From the NCBI RefSeq assembly GCF_029813775.1, contig NZ_JARVKW010000031.1, forward strand, positions 16,111-80,110: DNA of 64,000 bases. Direction: 5' to 3'. This DNA is from Streptomyces sp. DH24. Lineage in GTDB: Bacteria > Actinomycetota > Actinomycetes > Streptomycetales > Streptomycetaceae. The notes under the pieces were generated by a model, which was given only the letters and a program-made list of their open reading frames with translations, ran no database searches and was not told the origin of the DNA. Shown piece by piece: positions 8,773 to 17,087 of this stretch. Both the position numbers and the translations under genes were made by a program. Numbering within the stretch: the first letter of the stretch is position 1; each line of letters opens with the position of its first letter.

Positions 8773-9656
8773 CGTGGCTGGTCACCGGCGCGGGCGGCAT
8801 GCTCGGCCACGACGTCGTCGCCGAACTCACCGCACGCGGCGAGGACGTCATCGGCCTGGACCGCGCCGCCCTGGACATCACCAGCCCCGACGCCCTCGAC
8901 AGGGCGCTCGCCGAGCACCGCCCCGCCCTCGTCGTGAACTGCGCCGCGTACACCGCCGTGGACGACGCGGAGACCGACGAGGCGCGGGCACTGCTGATCA
9001 ACGGCGAGGGGCCGAGGCTGCTCGCCCGCGCCTGCGCCGCGCACGACGCGCGCCTGATCCACGTCTCCACCGACTACGTCTTCTCCGGAGACACCCGCAC
9101 CACCCCCTACCCGGAGGACCACCCGACCGCCCCGCGCACCGCCTACGGCCGCACCAAACTCGCCGGTGAACAGGCCGTGCTGGAGGAACTCCCCGGGACG
9201 GGCGCCGTCGTGCGCACCGCGTGGCTCTACGGCGTCCACGGCCGCAGCTTCGTCCGCACGATGATCGACCTGGAGGCCTCCCGGCCCACCGTCGACGTCG
9301 TGGACGACCAGCGCGGTCAGCCGACCTGGAGCGCGGACGTCGCCGTCCGCATCGCCGACCTCGGCCCCCGGCTGGGCGGCGCGGCGAGCGGCGTCTTCCA
9401 CGCCACCAGTTCGGGCGAGGCGACCTGGTACGAACTGGCCCGGGAGGTGTTCCGCCTCATAGGCGCGGACCCGGACCGGGTCCGCCCGACCACCGGCGCG
9501 GCCTTCCCCCGGCCCGCACCGCGCCCCGCCTACAGCGCGCTCGCGCACGGCCGCTGGCAGGAGATCGGCCTGCCGGCGCCGCGCGACTGGCGCGCCGCCC
9601 TGCACGAAGCACTGCCCAGGATCCGCAAGGAGAGTCCCCTTCGTGAAACGCCATGA
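8769..9656 (+). CDS. rmlD: dTDP-4-dehydrorhamnose reductase
   Basis: Last enzyme of dTDP-L-rhamnose synthesis, reducing dTDP-4-keto-L-rhamnose. The 295-residue SDR has TGAGGMLGHDVV at the N-terminus, STDYVFSGD, YGRTKLAGE (YxxxK) and TAWLYG, all typical for RmlD. The ATG at 8769 forms ATGA with the rmlB stop. The next gene starts inside its last codons, with a 14-nt overlap, so the operon continues into the methyltransferase-like gene. Confidence 0.94.
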   Translation: MTWLVTGAGGMLGHDVVAELTARGEDVIGLDRAALDITSPDALDRALAEHRPALVVNCAAYTAVDDAETDEARALLINGEGPRLLARACAAHDARLIHVSTDYVFSGDTRTTPYPEDHPTAPRTAYGRTKLAGEQAVLEELPGTGAVVRTAWLYGVHGRSFVRTMIDLEASRPTVDVVDDQRGQPTWSADVAVRIADLGPRLGGAASGVFHATSSGEATWYELAREVFRLIGADPDRVRPTTGAAFPRPAPRPAYSALAHGRWQEIGLPAPRDWRAALHEALPRIRKESPLRETP

Positions 9657-10446
9657 GTTCCTCCGGGAACTGCACAAGGTCAGCGCCAACCGCAACTACC
9701 TGGAGATCGGCGTCAACGACGGCCGCAGCCTGCGCCTGTCCCGCGTCCCCAGCATCGCGGTCGACCCCGCCTTCAAGGTGGTGTCGGAGATCAAGTGCGA
9801 CGTCCACCTGGTGAAGGCCACCAGCGACGACTTCTTCGCCCGCGACAACCCGCTGCAGCACTTGAAGGGCGGCCGGCACCCGCTGCGCAACCTGCGTCGG
9901 GGCCGCAGCCCCCTCGGACACTGGCGGCGCACCACGCTGGACCTGTCGTTCATCGACGGCATGCACCTGTTCGAGTTCGCGCTGCGCGACTTCATCAACA
10001 TCGAGAAGCACTCCGACTGGGGCAGCGTCATCGTCTTCGACGACATGCTGCCGCGCAACGTCGACGAGGCGGCCCGCGACCGGCACACCGGCGCGTGGAC
10101 CGGCGACGTCTACAAGATCATCGAGGTGCTGGCCCGCTACCGGCCCGACCTGGTGACGGTCCAGGTCGACACCCAGCCGACCGGCCAGCTCGTGGTGTTC
10201 GGCGCCGACCCGTCCAGCACGGTGCTCAAGGACAAGTACGAGGAAATCCTCCAGGAGTACCTCGTCCCCGACCCGCAGAAGGTGCCCGAGGCGATCCTGG
10301 AGCGGGCCGCGGCGGTGCCTCCGGAGGCGCTGCTGGAGGCGGGCTTCTGGGGCCGTCTCATCCGGGCCCGCAACATGGGCCTGCCGCGCTCCCGTGGTTG
10401 GGAGCCGCTGCGGCAGGCCCTGGAGCAGGTCGGCGTCAGCCGCTGA
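9643..10446 (+). CDS. Putative class I SAM-dependent methyltransferase in rhamnose operon
   Basis: A 267-residue protein starting at a GTG that overlaps rmlD by 14 nt. The N-terminal motif NYLEIGVNDGRSLRLS resembles the SAM-binding glycine-rich loop, and LDLSFIDGMHLFEFALRDF with VIVFDDMLPRNVDEAA matches the central strands of Methyltransf_24-type proteins. Such proteins often modify sugars or peptides on surface glycans. Its fixed place in the rml operon suggests it acts on the rhamnose-containing product or its carrier, but this is inference. Its stop converges on rmlC with a 9-bp gap. Confidence 0.68.
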   Translation: MKRHEFLRELHKVSANRNYLEIGVNDGRSLRLSRVPSIAVDPAFKVVSEIKCDVHLVKATSDDFFARDNPLQHLKGGRHPLRNLRRGRSPLGHWRRTTLDLSFIDGMHLFEFALRDFINIEKHSDWGSVIVFDDMLPRNVDEAARDRHTGAWTGDVYKIIEVLARYRPDLVTVQVDTQPTGQLVVFGADPSSTVLKDKYEEILQEYLVPDPQKVPEAILERAAAVPPEALLEAGFWGRLIRARNMGLPRSRGWEPLRQALEQVGVSR

Positions 10447-10455
10447 CCCGGCGGC

Positions 10456-11064
10456 TCAGTCCTCGAGAGGCCTGCCGCGCAGGTGCGCGTACCACGTGCG
10501 GCAGGCCTCGTACGAGGGCAGCAGCCCCGACTGCCTGGCCTCGGCCAGCGTCGGTGCCCCGGCGTCCTTCGGGGACAGCACCGGCGTGATCCCCTCGGGC
10601 CACTCGATGCCCAGCTCCGGGTCCAGCGGGTGCAGCCCGTGCTCCCGTTCCGGCGCGTAGCCGGTGGAGCACAGGTAGACCACGGTGGCGTCGTCGGTGA
10701 GCGCGAGGAACGCGTGCCCGAGACCCTCCGCGAGGAACACCGCGTGCCGCGTGTCGTCGTCCAGCCGCACGGCCTCCCACCGGCCGAAGCCGGGGGAGCC
10801 GACCCGGATGTCGATCACCACGTCCAGCACGGCCCCGCGCACGCACGTGACGTACTTGGCCTGCCCGGGCGGCACGTCGGCGAAGTGCACCCCGCGCAGC
10901 ACGCCCCGGCGGGACACCGAGCAGTTGGCCTGCATCAGGCCCAGGTCGTAGCCGGTGGCCTCGCGGAACTCCTCGCCCCGGTACCACTCGTGGAAGCTGC
11001 CCCGGTCGTCCGGGAACACCTTCGGCTCCAGGACCCAGGCCCCCTCGATTCCCAGCGGTCGCAT
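10456..11064 (-). CDS. rmlC: dTDP-4-dehydrorhamnose 3,5-epimerase
   Basis: Third enzyme of the dTDP-L-rhamnose pathway, epimerising dTDP-4-keto-6-deoxyglucose at C3 and C5. The 202-residue cupin shows FPDDRGSFHEWYRGEEF, VLRGVHFADVPPGQAKYVTC (catalytic His in RGVHF) and VFLAEGLGHAFLALTDDA. It lies on the opposite strand from rmlABD and is 1 nt downstream of the GT2 glycosyltransferase gene, so the two are cotranscribed. Confidence 0.93.
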   Translation of the reverse strand: MRPLGIEGAWVLEPKVFPDDRGSFHEWYRGEEFREATGYDLGLMQANCSVSRRGVLRGVHFADVPPGQAKYVTCVRGAVLDVVIDIRVGSPGFGRWEAVRLDDDTRHAVFLAEGLGHAFLALTDDATVVYLCSTGYAPEREHGLHPLDPELGIEWPEGITPVLSPKDAGAPTLAEARQSGLLPSYEACRTWYAHLRGRPLED

Positions 11065-11065
11065 G

Positions 11066-13006
11066 TCACACCCTCCCGGCCCTGACGCGGGCGGCCACCT
11101 TGCCCCGCGCGGTGTTCAGCACCCGCCGTGCCCTGCGCGCCAGCCGCAGCAGCAGGCCGGGGCGCGGGGCCTTCACCGTCTCGATCCCGCCGGGGCCGAC
11201 GCGCACGGCGAGCGGCAGCCGGTGGAAGCGCCGCTCGGCGGCGTCCGGGGCGAGGCACACCGCGATCCGCCACAGGGCCTCCCCGGACAGCGCGTCGGCG
11301 GGCAGTCCGGCCTCGATCACCGCGCCGTGCGCGGCGGGCGTGAGCGTGGCGGACACCTCCAGGGACCGCGCGGCGCAGGCGAGCAGCATCGGCACCTCGG
11401 TGGCGGCGGGCACGTGCAGCGGGACGGTGGCGTGCAGCCGGCCGTCGCTCACGGCGATCTGCGCGTGGTTCAGGCCGAGCCACTTGCCGCCCGCGCCCAC
11501 GTCCAGCGAGAGGTTGCGGTGCGGCTCCGTCCAGTACGGCCGGACGGCACGGCCGCCGACGACGGCCGCCGGCCCCGCGGCGGGCCCGGGAGCGGCCGTG
11601 CGGGACACCGGGCCCAGGCGGATCTCCTTGGTCCAGCCGCCGAGCTTCACCCGGGCGACCGCGTCCCACACACCGTCGTCGGGCAGGGCCGCCGGGTCGA
11701 CGGTCGCCGTCGCCCTCAGCTGCAGCCGCACCCGGCCGTCGTCGCCGGCCGGCACGGTCTCGCGGGTGAACTTCACGGGCTGGAAGTACTGGGCGGCACT
11801 CGCGCGTTCCTTGAGCAGCAGGTCGGCGGTGGCCTGCTGGAACCGGGCGGCGGTCTGGGCGCCCACCCACGCGACGGCGTCCGCGACGTCCTTCGGCGTG
11901 TCCTCCAGCATGGCGGGCTCGGCCTCGGCGGGGAACGTCATCGGCTCGCGCCCGCACGCGTATTCGGCGGTGAACGAGACGTGCAGCGCGCCGTCCCGCC
12001 ACTCGATCGTGCCAGGCACCGTCAGGGGCTTGACGGTGGCCTCCCACTCGGCGAACGCCACGACGTCGTCGTACCGGTCGGCGGCGGTCAGCGAGGCGAC
12101 CACCTGCTGCGTCGGCTGCAGTCCGACGGCGACGCCGGGCCCGAAGCGTTCGACGACGACCTGGTGGATCTCCCTGAACAGCTCCCTGCGGTAGTCGTCG
12201 GGCAGCTTCAAAAAGCGCCGGGCGCGCAGCCGCTCGACCATCTCCACGCGCAGCCAGCGCCGGAACAGCCGGTCGCGCACCTGGCCCGGCTCGGTGTACC
12301 GCTCGACGACGTCGAGGGCCTCGCGGAGGTTCTTGAAGTAGCCGACGGGATCGAACCGTTCGAAGCCCGCGTTGGAGCCGTCGTCCCGCCTGAGGTGGTA
12401 GTAGCAGACGTAGTCGCTGAGCACCGACACGTTGTCCGCGCGCAGGTACGCCTCGGTGACGAAGACGTGGTCCTCCAGGCGCCGCCGGCCCTCCGGGAAG
12501 CGCAGGCCGGTGCGCTCAAGGAACGCGCGGCGGATCATCTTGTGCGGGGTCAGACTGTCGATCAGCGGCGCGTTCTCGACGGTGGCGCGCGGGTGGTTGC
12601 GGCGGAACAGCTCCACCGGCACACCGCGGCCCTGGCCGGCCATCTTGCCGACGACCACATCGGCGCCGTTGGCGACGCCGTAGTCGTACATCCGCTCCAG
12701 GGCCTCGTCGCCGAGGTAGTCGTCGTTGTCGACGAACATCACGAACTCGCCCCGGGCGGCGTCGATTCCGACGTTGCGCGGCTTGCCCGACCAGCCGGAG
12801 TTCTCCTGGTGGATGACCCGCACGCGCGGGTCCTCGGCGGCGAGCGCGTCGAGCCGGGCGGGGGTGGCGTCGGTGGAACCGTCGTTGACGAAAATGACCT
12901 CGTACTCGTCGGGCGGCAGGGACTGCCTCCGCAGCGAGGAGATGCAGTCCTCGATGTAGGTTCCCGGATTGAACACCGGGACGATGACGCTGACCTTGAC
13001 CGGCAT
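11066..13006 (-). CDS. Large GT2-family glycosyltransferase (TarS-like)
   Basis: A 646-residue protein with an N-terminal GT-A fold (about 1-230: VSVIVPVFNPGTYIEDCISS, VNDGSTDATPARL, metal-binding FVDNDDYLGD, catalytic-type LEDHVFVTEAYL) and a long C-terminal region (about 330-646) of beta-rich sequence with no motif I recognise. The plan resembles wall teichoic acid glycosyltransferases such as TarS, whose C-terminus trimerises. With rmlC directly downstream, transfer of rhamnose or another sugar to a surface polymer is a reasonable guess. The start ATG 13006 is the only good one. No transmembrane segment is seen, so it would act on the cytoplasmic face. Confidence 0.8.
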   Translation of the reverse strand: MPVKVSVIVPVFNPGTYIEDCISSLRRQSLPPDEYEVIFVNDGSTDATPARLDALAAEDPRVRVIHQENSGWSGKPRNVGIDAARGEFVMFVDNDDYLGDEALERMYDYGVANGADVVVGKMAGQGRGVPVELFRRNHPRATVENAPLIDSLTPHKMIRRAFLERTGLRFPEGRRRLEDHVFVTEAYLRADNVSVLSDYVCYYHLRRDDGSNAGFERFDPVGYFKNLREALDVVERYTEPGQVRDRLFRRWLRVEMVERLRARRFLKLPDDYRRELFREIHQVVVERFGPGVAVGLQPTQQVVASLTAADRYDDVVAFAEWEATVKPLTVPGTIEWRDGALHVSFTAEYACGREPMTFPAEAEPAMLEDTPKDVADAVAWVGAQTAARFQQATADLLLKERASAAQYFQPVKFTRETVPAGDDGRVRLQLRATATVDPAALPDDGVWDAVARVKLGGWTKEIRLGPVSRTAAPGPAAGPAAVVGGRAVRPYWTEPHRNLSLDVGAGGKWLGLNHAQIAVSDGRLHATVPLHVPAATEVPMLLACAARSLEVSATLTPAAHGAVIEAGLPADALSGEALWRIAVCLAPDAAERRFHRLPLAVRVGPGGIETVKAPRPGLLLRLARRARRVLNTARGKVAARVRAGRV

Positions 13007-13193
13007 CGGGCTTCGGGCCCCCCTGGATAGCTTGCCGAAAACATGCGGGTTTGACGGGATGGCCTGATGCTAACCCCAACAGGCGTTGTCCTTATGGATC
13101 ACGGGGGTCAACGCCGATTTCGTCGTCGTGTCGTCCGGGTGCCCTCGCGGTCCGGCTCCCACGCACGAGTGCCCCGGCCTCTACGCTTGTCAC

Positions 13194-13694
13194 GTGCGCC
13201 TCTTGCTCATGTCGGACACCCATCTTCCCAAGCGGGCCAGGGAACTGCCCGCTCCGCTGCTCGCCGAGCTCCCGCGCGCCGACGTCGTGTTCCACGCCGG
13301 GGACTGGGTCGACACCGCGACCCTCGACCTGCTGGAGAGCCGTTGCCGCAGGCTGGTCGGCGTGTACGGCAACAACGACGGACCCGAACTGCGCGCCCGG
13401 CTCCCCGAGATCGCGTACACCGAGCTGGACGGTCTGCGCTTCGGCACCGTCCACGAGACGGGTCCCGCTGCGGGCCGGGAAGCCCGCTGCGCGGCCCGCT
13501 TCCCCGGTCTCGACGTCCTCGTTTTCGGCCACAGCCACATCCCCTGGGACACCACCGCCCCCACCGGCCTGCGCCTGCTCAACCCCGGTTCCCCGACCGA
13601 CCGCCGCCGTCAGCCCCACTGCACGTACATGACCGCCACGGTCGCCGGTGGCCGCCTGACCGATGTGGAACTGCACCGGCTGCCACCCCGCTAG
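13194..13694 (+). CDS. YfcE-type metallophosphoesterase
   Basis: A 166-residue calcineurin-like phosphoesterase. The metal motifs are in order: LMSDTHLP (DxH), HAGDWVD (GDxxD), GNND, and GHSHIPW (GHxH). Family members are small phosphodiesterases of uncertain physiological substrate. The GTG at 13194 is chosen because the domain begins there and TACGCT stands 6 nt upstream, which would make the mRNA leaderless; a longer frame from 13086 lacks domain homology. The stop codon TAG lies inside CTAG, which is also the stop of the convergent XdhC gene on the other strand. Confidence 0.87.
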   Translation: MRLLLMSDTHLPKRARELPAPLLAELPRADVVFHAGDWVDTATLDLLESRCRRLVGVYGNNDGPELRARLPEIAYTELDGLRFGTVHETGPAAGREARCAARFPGLDVLVFGHSHIPWDTTAPTGLRLLNPGSPTDRRRQPHCTYMTATVAGGRLTDVELHRLPPR

Positions 13695-14839
13695 GAGCCG
13701 TGGCGACCTTCCGGGGTCTCCGGCCCCGCACCTCGCGCGGGGCCGGTCGGATGGACGGCTCCCCGGGTGGCGCTGAGCGGGGCGCCGGTGCCGCCCCAGC
13801 GCAGCGCGACGATCTCGGCGGCGACGGACACCGCGACCTCCTGGGGCGTACGGGCGCCCAGGTCGAGCCCGACGGGTGAGCGGAGCCGGGCGAGTTCGTC
13901 CTCGGACAGACCCGCCGCGACGAGCCGGGCGAGCCGGTCCTGGTGCGTGCGGCGGCTGCCCATCGCCCCGATGTACGCGGCCGGCCGGCGCAGCGCCACC
14001 TCCAGCAGCGGCACGTCGAACTTCGGGTCGTGGGTCAGGACGCAGACCACGGTGCGCTCGTCGGTGTCCGTGGCCGCGAGGTGCCGGTGCGGCCAGTCCA
14101 CGACCACCTCGACGCCGTCCGGGAAGCGCCTGGGCGTCGCGAAGACCGGGCGGGCGTCGCAGACGGTCACCCGGTAGCCGAGGAAGTCGCCGATCCGGGC
14201 CACCGCCGCCGCGTAGTCGATGGCGCCGAACACCAGCATGCGGGGCGGCGGCGCGAACGAGTGCAGGAAGACGCTCACCGCGTCCTCGCGCCGCTCGCCG
14301 CGCGGGCCGTAGTGCCGCAGGCCGGTGGCGCCGAGGGCGAGTTCGCCGCGCGCGTCCGCGGTGACCGCCGCGTCGAGCCCTTCCGCGCCGAGCGTGCCGG
14401 AGACCCGGTCCGGCCACACCGCGAGGGCCGCCCCGCGCGGCGCCGGGCCGTCCGTCACCGTCGCCACGGTCACCGGGTCACCGGCGGCCACCGACTCCGC
14501 CACCGACCCGAACGACGGATCGGCCGCAGGGCTCACCGGACGCACCAGCAGGGTGATCTCGCCGCCGCAGGTCAGACCCACCGCGAAGGCGTCCCGGTCG
14601 CCGTACCCGAAGGTCTCCAGGCGGGCCTCGCCGCTCGCCACCACCTCCCGGGCCAGCTCGAACACCGCGCCCTCGACGCAGCCGCCCGACACACTGCCCA
14701 CCACCTCGTCGTCCGGGCCGACGGCCATCGCCGCGCCCGGGTCGCGCGGCGCGCTGCGGCTCACCCCGACGACCGTGGCGAGACCGAACGGCGAGCCCGC
14801 CGCGTACCAGGCGCTCAGCGCCGGGAGGATGTCACGCAT
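13691..14839 (-). CDS. XdhC/CoxI-family protein
   Basis: A 382-residue protein of the XdhC/CoxI family, which prepares molybdenum cofactor (sulfuration and insertion) for xanthine dehydrogenase or carbon monoxide dehydrogenase-type enzymes. The N-terminal CoxI domain contains SVSGGCVEGAVFELA; the C-terminal Rossmann-like XdhC domain starts with MLVFGAIDYAAAVARIG and has YIGAMGSRRTHQDR. The ATG has GAGGAGCCGACG before it. No molybdenum hydroxylase subunit is encoded nearby, so its client lies elsewhere. A perfect 20-bp palindrome sits 35 bp upstream. The stop is shared with the convergent phosphoesterase through CTAG. Confidence 0.9.
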   Translation of the reverse strand: MRDILPALSAWYAAGSPFGLATVVGVSRSAPRDPGAAMAVGPDDEVVGSVSGGCVEGAVFELAREVVASGEARLETFGYGDRDAFAVGLTCGGEITLLVRPVSPAADPSFGSVAESVAAGDPVTVATVTDGPAPRGAALAVWPDRVSGTLGAEGLDAAVTADARGELALGATGLRHYGPRGERREDAVSVFLHSFAPPPRMLVFGAIDYAAAVARIGDFLGYRVTVCDARPVFATPRRFPDGVEVVVDWPHRHLAATDTDERTVVCVLTHDPKFDVPLLEVALRRPAAYIGAMGSRRTHQDRLARLVAAGLSEDELARLRSPVGLDLGARTPQEVAVSVAAEIVALRWGGTGAPLSATRGAVHPTGPARGAGPETPEGRHGS

Positions 14840-14873
14840 CGTCGGCTCCTCTTCAGGGACTCCCGCGGCTCGT

Positions 14874-14893
14874 CCGGCCGGGTACCCGGCCGG
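14874..14893. promoter_or_regulatory. Perfect 20-bp palindrome upstream of XdhC gene
   Basis: A palindrome with centre GTAC and arms CCGGCCGGGT/ACCCGGCCGG lies between the divergent XdhC and tet-type genes, 35 bp from the XdhC start. It could be an operator or simply a stable RNA hairpin; the sequence cannot decide. Confidence 0.4.
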
Positions 14894-14990
14894 CTCGCCA
14901 CCCCGCTTCGTTGAGCGTTAATCCATTGAGTCATCGGCCGCGGTCTGCTGCACTGCACGGACCCGAAGACGTCGTTCGAAGGAGCGAGCA

Positions 14991-15101
14991 ATGCGCGGAT
15001 CGTTCATGTCCCCCCAGGAAGGAATGACCCACTCTCCGAAGGACATGACGCTTCGTGCACCTGCTCAACCTGGGAATCCTCGCGCACGTCGACGCGGGTA
15101 A
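14991..15101 (+). CDS. Upstream ORF (36 aa) overlapping the tet-type gene start
   Basis: An ATG at 14991 has a near-ideal ribosome site (GAAGGAG at 14978-14984, 6 nt spacing) but opens a frame different from the resistance gene. It reads 36 codons (start MRGSFMSPQEGMTHSPKDM) and stops at TAA 15099-15101, 47 nt inside the downstream gene. Translating ribosomes would pass over the weak downstream start, so a leader-peptide or coupling role is likely. The peptide itself has no family resemblance. Regulation of antibiotic ribosomal-protection genes by leader peptides is known in other bacteria; here it is inference. Confidence 0.5.
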   Translation: MRGSFMSPQEGMTHSPKDMTLRAPAQPGNPRARRRG

Positions 15102-17037
15102 GACAAGTCTGACCGAACGGCTGCTGCACGCCGTCGGCGCCATCGACGAGATCGGCAGCGTCGACGCCGGGAACACCCGGACCGACACCCTCGCGCTGGA
15201 GCGCCGGCGCGGCATCACCATCAAGTCCGCCGTGGTCTCCTTCCCGCTCGACGGCCGGACGGTCAACCTCATCGACACCCCCGGCCACCCGGACTTCATC
15301 GCCGAGGTGGAACGGGTCCTCGGTGTCCTCGACGGCGTCGTGCTGGTCGTCTCCGCCGTCGAGGGCGTCCAGGCGCAGACCCGGGTCCTGATGCGGACCC
15401 TGCGCCGGCTGCGCATCCCGACCCTGCTCTTCGTCAACAAGATCGACCGGCGCGGAGCGCGCCACGACGAGGTGCTGCGGGCCGTCCGCGACCGCCTCAC
15501 CCCGGCGATCGTGCCGATGGGCACCACCGGCCGCCTCGGCACCCGCGACGCCCGCTTCACGCCCGGCCCGGACCCGGCCGCCGCGCTGGACGTCCTCGCC
15601 GACCACGACGACGCCCTGCTGTCGGCGTACCTGGCGGACCCCGAGCGGGCCGTCACCGGCGACCGGCTCCGCGCCGCTCTCGCCGAGCAGACCCGGCGCG
15701 CCCTGGTCCATCCGGTGTACTTCGGTTCGGCCATCACGGGCGCCGGCGTCGACGCCCTGCTGTCCGGCGTCAGGGACCTGCTGCCCACCGCCGACGGCGA
15801 CCCGGACGGGCCCGTCTCCGGCACCGTCTTCAAGGTGGAGCGGGGCCCGGCGGGGGAGAAGGTGGCCTACGCGCGGATGTTCTCCGGGACGCTCCGCGCC
15901 CGCGACCGGGTGCAGTACGGCGACGCCCGCGGCGCGGGCCGGGTCACCGCGATCAGCGTCTTCGACTCCGGCACGGTCGTCCGCCGCGACGCGGTCCCGG
16001 CGGGCCGCATCGCCAAGCTGTGGGGCCTGACGGACGTCCGGATCGGCGACGCCGTCGGCGCACCGCGCGCGGGCGGGCAGCGCTTCTTCGCCCCGCCGAC
16101 CCTGGAGACCGTCGTCGTCCCCGGACCGGGCACCGACCGGCGCGCCCTCCACGTGGCGCTCACCCAGCTCGCCGAGCAGGACCCGCTGATCGACCTGCGC
16201 CACGACGAGGTGCGGCAGGAGACCGCCGTGTCGCTGTACGGCGAGGTGCAGAAGGAGGTCGTGCAGGCCACGCTCGCCGACGAGTACGGCGTGGACGTCA
16301 CTTTCCGCGAGACCACGCCGCTGTGCGTCGAGCGGCCCGTCGGCACCGGCGCGGCCGTGGAGTTCAACAAGAAGGACGCCAACCCCTTCCTCGCCACGGT
16401 CGGCCTGCGCGTCGACCCGGCGCCGGTCGGCTCGGGCGTGGACTTCCGGATGGAGGTCGAGCTGGGCGCCATGCCGTACGCCTTCTTCAAGGCCGTCGAG
16501 GACAGTGTGCGCGAGACCCTTCGACAGGGGCTGTACGGCTGGCAGGTCACCGACTGCACGGTCACCATGACGCACAGCGGCTACTCGCCCCGGCAGAGCC
16601 ACGCCCACCAGGGCTTCGACAAGAGCATGTCGAGCACCGGCGCCGACTTCCGCGGACTCACCCCGCTCGTGCTGATCGAGGCGCTGCGGCGCGCCGGCAC
16701 CCGGGTGCACGAGCCGCTGCACCGCTTCCGCCTGGAGGCGCCGGTGGACACGCTCGGCGCCCTGCTGCCGGCGCTGGCCGCACTCGGCGCCGTACCGCGG
16801 ACGACCGCCACGCGCGGGGACACCGGGGTCCTGGAGGGCACGGTGCCCGCAGCGCGGGTGCACGAGCTGGAGCAGCGGCTGCCGGGGCTGACGCGCGGCG
16901 AGGGCGAGCTGAAGAGCGCCTTCGAGCAGTACGCGCCCGTCACCCACGGCGCGGTGCCGTGCCGCCCGCGCACCGACCACAACCCGCTGAACCGCAAGGA
17001 GTACCTGCTGAACGTGACGCGCCGGGTGGGCGGCTGA
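15055..17037 (+). CDS. tet: Tetracycline resistance-type ribosomal protection GTPase (Tet(M)/Otr(A) class)
   Basis: A 660-residue EF-G-like translational GTPase. The P-loop AHVDAGKT (10-17), G2 RGIT (52-55), G3 DTPGH (74-78) and G4 NKID (128-131) are intact. The start aligns with the MKIINIGILAHVDAGKT opening of Tet(M). C-terminal EF-G domains follow, with TMTHSGYSPRQS, the loop expected in domain IV of ribosomal protection proteins. Such proteins bind the ribosome and release tetracyclines. The GTG start has only AAGGA 11 nt away and is overlapped by an upstream ORF with a much better ribosome site. Some chromosomal Streptomyces homologues are intrinsic and their drug phenotype varies. Confidence 0.88.
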   Translation: MHLLNLGILAHVDAGKTSLTERLLHAVGAIDEIGSVDAGNTRTDTLALERRRGITIKSAVVSFPLDGRTVNLIDTPGHPDFIAEVERVLGVLDGVVLVVSAVEGVQAQTRVLMRTLRRLRIPTLLFVNKIDRRGARHDEVLRAVRDRLTPAIVPMGTTGRLGTRDARFTPGPDPAAALDVLADHDDALLSAYLADPERAVTGDRLRAALAEQTRRALVHPVYFGSAITGAGVDALLSGVRDLLPTADGDPDGPVSGTVFKVERGPAGEKVAYARMFSGTLRARDRVQYGDARGAGRVTAISVFDSGTVVRRDAVPAGRIAKLWGLTDVRIGDAVGAPRAGGQRFFAPPTLETVVVPGPGTDRRALHVALTQLAEQDPLIDLRHDEVRQETAVSLYGEVQKEVVQATLADEYGVDVTFRETTPLCVERPVGTGAAVEFNKKDANPFLATVGLRVDPAPVGSGVDFRMEVELGAMPYAFFKAVEDSVRETLRQGLYGWQVTDCTVTMTHSGYSPRQSHAHQGFDKSMSSTGADFRGLTPLVLIEALRRAGTRVHEPLHRFRLEAPVDTLGALLPALAALGAVPRTTATRGDTGVLEGTVPAARVHELEQRLPGLTRGEGELKSAFEQYAPVTHGAVPCRPRTDHNPLNRKEYLLNVTRRVGG

Positions 17038-17087
17038 CGACCGCCCGCCCGGCGCGGGCCACCCCCCCCCGGCCCCGGGCCCCGCCG

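Noticed and set aside
15055..17037. Possible ordinary elongation factor G
   Set aside because: Length of 660 residues and the MHLLNLGILAHVDAGKT opening match Tet(M)/Otr(A)-type proteins rather than EF-G (about 700 residues with a different N-terminus).
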